From positions 1-6,823 of the forward strand of contig JAKCAB010000684.1 of assembly GCA_021839785.1 (NCBI GenBank): a stretch of DNA of 6,823 nt, given 5' to 3'. Under the pieces are notes generated by a model. It had not been told where the DNA came from, searched no databases, and saw only the letters and a program-made list of their open reading frames with translations. Source of the DNA: a bacterium (GTDB lineage: Bacteria; Verrucomicrobiota; Verrucomicrobiae; Limisphaerales; J093). A program made the position numbers and the translations under genes. The first letter of the stretch is position 1, and each line of letters opens with the position of its first letter. Positions 1-6,823 of this stretch are shown in pieces.

Positions 1-431
1 TTCGTTCCGTGCACGGCCTGCCACCCAGCGCCGGCCAACAACCCGATGTCACGACGCCACGCGACTTCATCAAGCTCGGCCGCGAGGTGCTGCGCCACCG
101 CGACGCCTTGCGCTACACGGGCACACGCGTTCGGTCCTTTCGCGAGAAGGTGCCCGGCAAAACCGTGGTCATGCGCAACCACAATCACCTGCTGGGAAAC
201 CTCGAGGGCTGCGACGGTTTAAAAACCGGCTACATCGCGGCGGCGGGCTACTCGATCGCGGTCACCGCCGCCCGCGATGGCCACCGCGTCATCACGGTGG
301 TGTTTGACTGTGTGGATCGAAATGTTCGCGATGCCAAGGCGGCCGACCTGACCCGACGCGCGCTCGCCTTGTGGTCACCGGCCGCCGCCTCCGCGGCTCC
401 ACCGGCGCGCCCCAAAGCCACGGCGCGGTGA
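1..431 (+). CDS. D-alanyl-D-alanine carboxypeptidase (peptidase S11, PBP5/6-like), C-terminal fragment
   Basis: The gene runs off the left edge; the open frame continues to the first bases (codons from position 3) and the true start is not visible. The GTG at 9 lies inside the domain and is not the start. These serine enzymes trim the terminal D-Ala from peptidoglycan stem peptides in the periplasm. Visible evidence is the third active-site motif, KTG (AAA at 222), in the context CDGLKTGYIAAAGYS. It is preceded by the NHNHLLG stretch and followed by a VITVVFD strand and an RDAKAADL helix, which is the usual end of the S11 catalytic domain. The SxxK and SxN motifs would lie upstream. After the domain comes a short Ala/Pro-rich tail (about residues 124-140 counted from the GTG at 9). 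There is no room for the PBP5 C-terminal beta domain or an obvious amphipathic membrane anchor. The gene converges on the Rsm22-like gene. Family assignment is firm; the exact subtype (dacA, dacC, dacF) is not decidable. Confidence 0.88.
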   Translation, partial: RSVHGLPPSAGQQPDVTTPRDFIKLGREVLRHRDALRYTGTRVRSFREKVPGKTVVMRNHNHLLGNLEGCDGLKTGYIAAAGYSIAVTAARDGHRVITVVFDCVDRNVRDAKAADLTRRALALWSPAAASAAPPARPKATAR

Positions 432-501
432 GCCCGTCGCCTGCGAGCCGGTTCCCGACACGCCGAAACCACGACGAGCGAAGCCGCGAAACCGCAATGA
501 C

Positions 502-534
502 CGGTGGCGCGCCCAGCGCCGAATCCTGCCACCG
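502..534. terminator. Possible hairpin between convergent genes
   Basis: A perfect 7-bp inverted repeat, CGGTGGC (502-508) and GCCACCG (528-534), encloses 19 nt. Inside it GCGC (509-512) can pair with GCGC (516-519). It lies in the 104-nt spacer between two convergent genes and starts 1 nt past the Rsm22-like stop codon, where a terminator is expected. Neither strand has a T-run after the stem, so it is not a textbook intrinsic terminator. GC-rich DNA yields such stems by chance. Confidence 0.27.
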
Positions 535-535
535 C

Positions 536-1519
536 TCAAGTCCCGTCAGGAAGTTCCTCCGCTTCGATCACGCGCCCGCCCTCGCGGGTCCAGATTTGCA
601 GCGGGGGGCAATCGTCTTTGCGAAAGCGCCGGAACATCGCCGGCAAGCGCCGTTTTAGCAGCTCGTACTCCCCCACGCCCGCCGCATCGCAAGCCAGGAC
701 AGACGCATGCGCCTTGTACACGCGGGGTCGGCCAATCACCCGCACCGTGCCCGTCGGCAACGCCGGGGCCGGACGCTTGTCGAGCACGAGAAAGCTGAGC
801 GGCAGGCTCCTCAAATCGACGCCGGAAGCCTGCGCGAACCGGCCCCAAAACGGATCGGTGAACACAGCGGGCGGCGTGGCCGCGAAGTGATGGCACCAGT
901 GGACCTCGTTGCCGGGCGCAAGCATTCCGCAGCCGGCCCCGTGCGTGCAGGGGGCGACGACATGGAACGTACCGTTCAAGCGTTCGCGAACGGCGACGAG
1001 TCGCCGGCTGGCGTCGTAAGTTCCGGGTTCGACCCACAAAACCGCCACCGCCGGTTCCAGCCACTTCACCAACGCCTCGGTCTGTTCCACGGTCAACTCG
1101 GTCAGCACATGGCTGATCAACACCAATTCCGGCCGGGCTGGCAAACCGGTGTCCACCGTCAGGCCGGCGTACTTGTCACGTGCGCGGTCGGCGGCGAACC
1201 GCATCGCCAATGCTGAGCGATCCCAGAAACTCGCCTTGGTCGCGCGCTCCTTGCCAAAGAAATCCAACAGGGCGCGGGCGGCGATCCCGCTGCCACAGCC
1301 CCAGTCAAGCAACGCCGTTCCGGGCGGAGGCGTCCAGCCGCGCCGTTCCAGTTCATACAGCACGCAGTCCCATTTCCAACCGATCCGCTGGGCAAACGTG
1401 GCGTCGTAACTGGCCAGATCCGACTCGCCGCGCCAATAATCGTGGTCGCCAGCAGTGCCGCCTAGGAACACCGTGCGCAGCCGGTCCAACGCCAGCCAAT
1501 CCAAGGTGAGTTCATTCAT
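536..1519 (-). CDS. Small ribosomal subunit Rsm22-family methyltransferase-like protein (METTL17 relative)
   Basis: This 327-residue protein resembles the Rsm22 family, SAM-methyltransferase-fold proteins linked to small-subunit ribosome assembly (mitochondrial Rsm22/METTL17 and bacterial relatives). In order: a SAM-binding loop, LLDWGCGSG, at about residues 70-78; LISHVLTEL at about 134-142, the family's acidic post-motif segment; LWVEPGT at 161-167; then a cysteine-rich stretch, APC(191)THGAGC(197) to HWC(209)HHF. A LPLSFLVLDK segment (239-248) and VIGRPR (261-266) follow, and then C277. C191, C197, C209 and C277 match the positions reported to hold a [4Fe-4S] cluster in METTL17, so an iron-sulfur cluster is predicted by analogy. 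The ATG at 1519 is favoured by GAAGGA six nt upstream. The gene lies 12 nt after ligA and probably shares its transcript. Whether it methylates rRNA or acts as an assembly factor cannot be told from sequence. Confidence 0.87.
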   Translation of the reverse strand: MNELTLDWLALDRLRTVFLGGTAGDHDYWRGESDLASYDATFAQRIGWKWDCVLYELERRGWTPPPGTALLDWGCGSGIAARALLDFFGKERATKASFWDRSALAMRFAADRARDKYAGLTVDTGLPARPELVLISHVLTELTVEQTEALVKWLEPAVAVLWVEPGTYDASRRLVAVRERLNGTFHVVAPCTHGAGCGMLAPGNEVHWCHHFAATPPAVFTDPFWGRFAQASGVDLRSLPLSFLVLDKRPAPALPTGTVRVIGRPRVYKAHASVLACDAAGVGEYELLKRRLPAMFRRFRKDDCPPLQIWTREGGRVIEAEELPDGT

Positions 1520-1525
1520 CCAAAA

Positions 1526-1531
1526 TCCTTC

Positions 1532-1533
<2 letters not shown>
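1526..1533 (-). promoter_or_regulatory. Ribosome binding site of the Rsm22-like gene, overlapping the ligA stop
   Basis: On the minus strand the junction reads TGAGAAGGATTTTGGATG. GAGAAGGA is a good Shine-Dalgarno sequence six nt before the ATG at 1519, and its first two bases are part of the ligA TGA (1534-1532). This fixes the start and suggests that ribosomes ending ligA can reinitiate on the next gene. Confidence 0.75.
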
Positions 1534-4938
<3,405 letters not shown>

Positions 4939-4970
4939 CGCGCCAGTCTAGCCAAAGCCTCACACCGCTG

Positions 4971-4990
4971 GGAAGAGGAGGAATCAGGAA
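4971..4990 (+). promoter_or_regulatory. Purine-rich Shine-Dalgarno-like stretch upstream of the FAH-family gene
   Basis: The run GGAAGAGGAGGAATCAGGAA is the only strong ribosome-binding-like sequence in the 134-nt divergent spacer (4939-5072). Its AGGAA end lies seven nt before an in-frame GTG at 4998, which would add 25 residues to the FAH-family protein. It lies about 80 nt before the GTG at 5073 that fits family homology. I saw no convincing -35/-10 pair in the spacer on either strand. Confidence 0.4.
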
Positions 4991-5072
4991 CTTTTCTGTG
5001 CGGGGACAACGTGCACCCGCGTCGCCCCCGAAACTGCGTGCCTTTCCCGAACCGGCCGGTACGCTCTCGAAC

Positions 5073-5954
5073 GTGATCCAACTTTGCCGTTTTGCCGAAC
5101 GCACGGACAAACCGCCCGGTGCACCCAACCGCGTGGCTATCGGAGCAGTCCTGGACCACCTGACCGTGGCCGACCTCACACCGGCCGGCTGGATCTCTGT
5201 CGCCGATGTGCTCAACGCGTCGTCGCCGACCGAGGCGGTCGGGCAGGCGCTGCGACGCGACCTGCCGCGGAAGCCGCTCGCGGACGTGCGTCTGCTGGCG
5301 CCGGTGGATCGCCAGGAAGTCTGGGCCGCGGGCGTCACCTACCTGCGCAGCAAGACCGCCCGCATGGGAGAGTCTGCGTTCGGCGCCTCGGCCTACGACC
5401 GCGTTTACGAGGCGGCACGGCCGGAGCTGTTCTTCAAGGCGCTCGCGGACAAGGTGGTCAGTCCGGGCGAGGCCGTTGGGGTGCGGCGCGATTCGCGTTG
5501 GACGGTGCCGGAACCGGAACTCGCGCTGGTGCTCAACGCCCGCGGCGAAGTGGTCGGCTGCACGATCGGGAACGACATGAGCGCGCGCGACATCGAAGGC
5601 GAAAACCTGCTCTATTTGCCGCAGGCGAAAATTTACGAACGCTCCTGCGCGCTTGGCCCGTGGATCTTGCTTGGCGCGGACGAGGCCACGGCGCGGAACT
5701 GGTCGATTGGGGTTCGCATCCGTCGCAGCGGCACCGAAGTCTTCGCCGGGCAAACCGACGTGAACCGGATCAAGCGCAGTTTCGCCGAGCTGGCGGCTTG
5801 GTTGCGTCGGTCGAACGCGTTCCCAAATGGGGCGGTTTTGCTCACCGGCACGGGCGTGGTGCCGCCGGACGACTTCTCGCTTCAGGCGGGCGACGAGGTG
5901 GCAATCGCGGTCTCCGGCATCGGTGAACTCAGGAACCCCGTCGTCGAGGTCTGA
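5073..5954 (+). CDS. Fumarylacetoacetate hydrolase family protein, 2-keto-3-deoxy sugar-acid dehydratase-like
   Basis: This 293-residue cytosolic enzyme belongs to the FAH superfamily, which acts on 2-keto acids bound to a divalent metal. Seen: VWAAGVTYLRSKTAR (83-97), SRWTVPEPELALVL (141-154) with metal ligands E147 and E149, and IGNDMSARDIEGENLLYLPQ (165-184) with metal ligand D168. K186 and a C-terminal LLTGTGVVPPDDFSLQAGD segment follow. The SRWTVPEPE, ARDIEGEN and YLPQAKIY stretches resemble 2-keto-3-deoxy-D-arabinonate dehydratase (KdaD) from Sulfolobus more than fumarylacetoacetase, so a role in breaking down pentonate-type sugar acids is likely; the substrate is not decidable. I chose GTG 5073 because MIQLCRF begins where family proteins usually begin. 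GTG 4998 has the better ribosome binding site but would add 25 residues rich in Ala and Pro. The gene is divergent from the synthase gene and convergent with the oxidoreductase gene, 30 nt away. Confidence 0.88.
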   Translation: MIQLCRFAERTDKPPGAPNRVAIGAVLDHLTVADLTPAGWISVADVLNASSPTEAVGQALRRDLPRKPLADVRLLAPVDRQEVWAAGVTYLRSKTARMGESAFGASAYDRVYEAARPELFFKALADKVVSPGEAVGVRRDSRWTVPEPELALVLNARGEVVGCTIGNDMSARDIEGENLLYLPQAKIYERSCALGPWILLGADEATARNWSIGVRIRRSGTEVFAGQTDVNRIKRSFAELAAWLRRSNAFPNGAVLLTGTGVVPPDDFSLQAGDEVAIAVSGIGELRNPVVEV

Positions 5955-5984
5955 TCTCAACCCGGCACCGGCAGCGTCGCCGAT

Positions 5985-6823
5985 TCACGCCTTGCCGAGA
6001 CTCCAACCCGGCCGGTACTGGCGGTGCAGCAGTTCGTTCGCCCGCTCGGAATTCAGGATGCGACCGCTGATAGTGTCGTATTCCAGTGGTCCCATGATGA
6101 GCGAAGCGAGGTTCGTCAGTTGCATCAGTTCGGTGAGCGGCCCGCCCAGCTCGAAAGGCGAGAAGGTCTTGCCCCGGCCTTTGCACGCCTCGACCCACTC
6201 GGCGTGATGGCTGCCCACGCGCGGGAGACCCTCCGGCGGGCCGCCCTTGAAGTTCTCGAACTTGCTTTCCGGCAAGAGCACGAAATGGGTGTTCCACGGG
6301 CAGTCCGAGTAGATCGAGCCTTTGGCGCCCACCAGCAGATCGCCCCAGCCGGCTTGCGGGTAGCCCAGCATCAGGTCCGGCGACGGCCGCTCCTTGGCGC
6401 TGATCGACAACTTTACCGGCGGCAGGTCGCCCCGCGCCGGCAAATCGAGGAAAGTCCGCGAGGAGCGAGGATAACCCTCCGCATTCACCTCTGACGGGTG
6501 CGACTCGGCGCGGATGATCACCCGCTCGGGCTTCTGGCCTGCGGGGAAATTCCACAACCGCTCCAAGTGGAGCGCGCGGAACATGAGGTTGCCGGTGTGG
6601 CAGCCGAAGTCACCGACGATGCCGCTACCGAAAGCCCGCCAGGCGCGCCAACTCGCCGGCAGATAACTTGGGCTGTAAGGACGGAATTCCGCCGGCCCAA
6701 GCCACAAGTCCCAATCCAAGATGGGCGGCACTGGCGGGGTGTCATTGGGGCGTTCGAGCGGTCCGTTGCCGCCATCGAACCAGACGTGCGCCTCGCGGAT
6801 TTCGCCCAGCACCCCGCCCCAGG
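5985..6823 (-). CDS. Gfo/Idh/MocA family oxidoreductase, C-terminal part
   Basis: The gene enters from the right edge; the frame stays open through the last bases, so the N-terminal NAD(P)-binding Rossmann domain, the EKP motif and any signal peptide are outside the window. About 278 residues are visible, all from the C-terminal substrate-binding domain. Counting from the internal GTG at 6812: VLGEIREAHVWFDGG (1-15), ILDWDLWLGPAEFRPY (31-46), WRAWRAFGSGIVGDFGCHTGN (55-75) with D68 and H72 matching the family's DxGxH catalytic region, GAKGSIYSD (about 160-168), and a C-terminal LTNLASLIMGPLEYD stretch. Such enzymes oxidise or isomerise sugars and derivatives with NAD(P). The LDWDLWLGP form belongs to the large paralogous set found in Planctomycetes and Verrucomicrobia, often in polysaccharide-using bacteria and often exported by Tat. 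The substrate cannot be inferred. The stop is 30 nt from the end of the convergent FAH-family gene. Confidence 0.92.
   Translation of the reverse strand, partial: WGGVLGEIREAHVWFDGGNGPLERPNDTPPVPPILDWDLWLGPAEFRPYSPSYLPASWRAWRAFGSGIVGDFGCHTGNLMFRALHLERLWNFPAGQKPERVIIRAESHPSEVNAEGYPRSSRTFLDLPARGDLPPVKLSISAKERPSPDLMLGYPQAGWGDLLVGAKGSIYSDCPWNTHFVLLPESKFENFKGGPPEGLPRVGSHHAEWVEACKGRGKTFSPFELGGPLTELMQLTNLASLIMGPLEYDTISGRILNSERANELLHRQYRPGWSLGKA

Noticed and set aside
5051..5060. Perfect 10-bp palindrome ACCGGCCGGT upstream of the FAH-family start as an operator
   Set aside because: Such palindromes are frequent in GC-rich DNA and a similar CCGGCCGG occurs inside the oxidoreductase gene near 6009; nothing else supports a regulator site.
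5955..5984. Terminator between the FAH-family and oxidoreductase genes
   Set aside because: Only short GGC/GCC pairings are possible in the 30-nt gap and there is no T-run on either strand.

Overview
The window is a GC-rich (about 60-65% by eye), densely coded bacterial chromosome segment with five protein genes and no RNA genes, insertion sequences or CRISPR arrays that I can see. The gene mix suggests Verrucomicrobiota, possibly the Pedosphaera/Limisphaera side of the phylum. It includes a squalene-synthase-type enzyme, an Rsm22-type methyltransferase, a Gfo/Idh/MocA oxidoreductase with the LDWDLWLGP and GDFGCH signatures common in Planctomycetes and Verrucomicrobia, and a palindromic repeat encoding an [16 protein letters not shown] peptide. 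This assignment is inference, not proof.

Layout. 1-431 (+): C-terminal part of a D-alanyl-D-alanine carboxypeptidase (peptidase S11), cut by the left edge. 432-535: short convergent spacer with a GC-rich stem-loop just past the next gene's stop. 536-4938 (-): a compact three-gene cluster read right to left, squalene/phytoene synthase family gene, then ligA (NAD-dependent DNA ligase), then an Rsm22-like gene. The first two overlap by ATGA; the last two are 12 nt apart, with the ribosome binding site overlapping the ligA stop. 4939-5072: divergent spacer. 5073-5954 (+): fumarylacetoacetate-hydrolase (FAH) family protein resembling 2-keto-3-deoxy sugar-acid dehydratases. 5985-6823 (-): C-terminal part of a Gfo/Idh/MocA oxidoreductase, cut by the right edge.

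The three minus-strand genes serve unrelated processes (isoprenoid synthesis, DNA joining, ribosome modification), so the cluster looks like a housekeeping transcription unit, not a pathway. The FAH and oxidoreductase genes both fit sugar or sugar-acid metabolism but are convergent, so a functional link is only suggested.

The most notable feature is inside ligA. A palindromic GC-rich repeat appears to have been inserted in frame between the two cysteine pairs of the ligase zinc finger, stretching that loop to 43 residues from about 14. Two further lineage-specific insertions bring this LigA to 798 residues against the usual 670 or so. I did not find evidence of a new multi-gene defence or mobile system.
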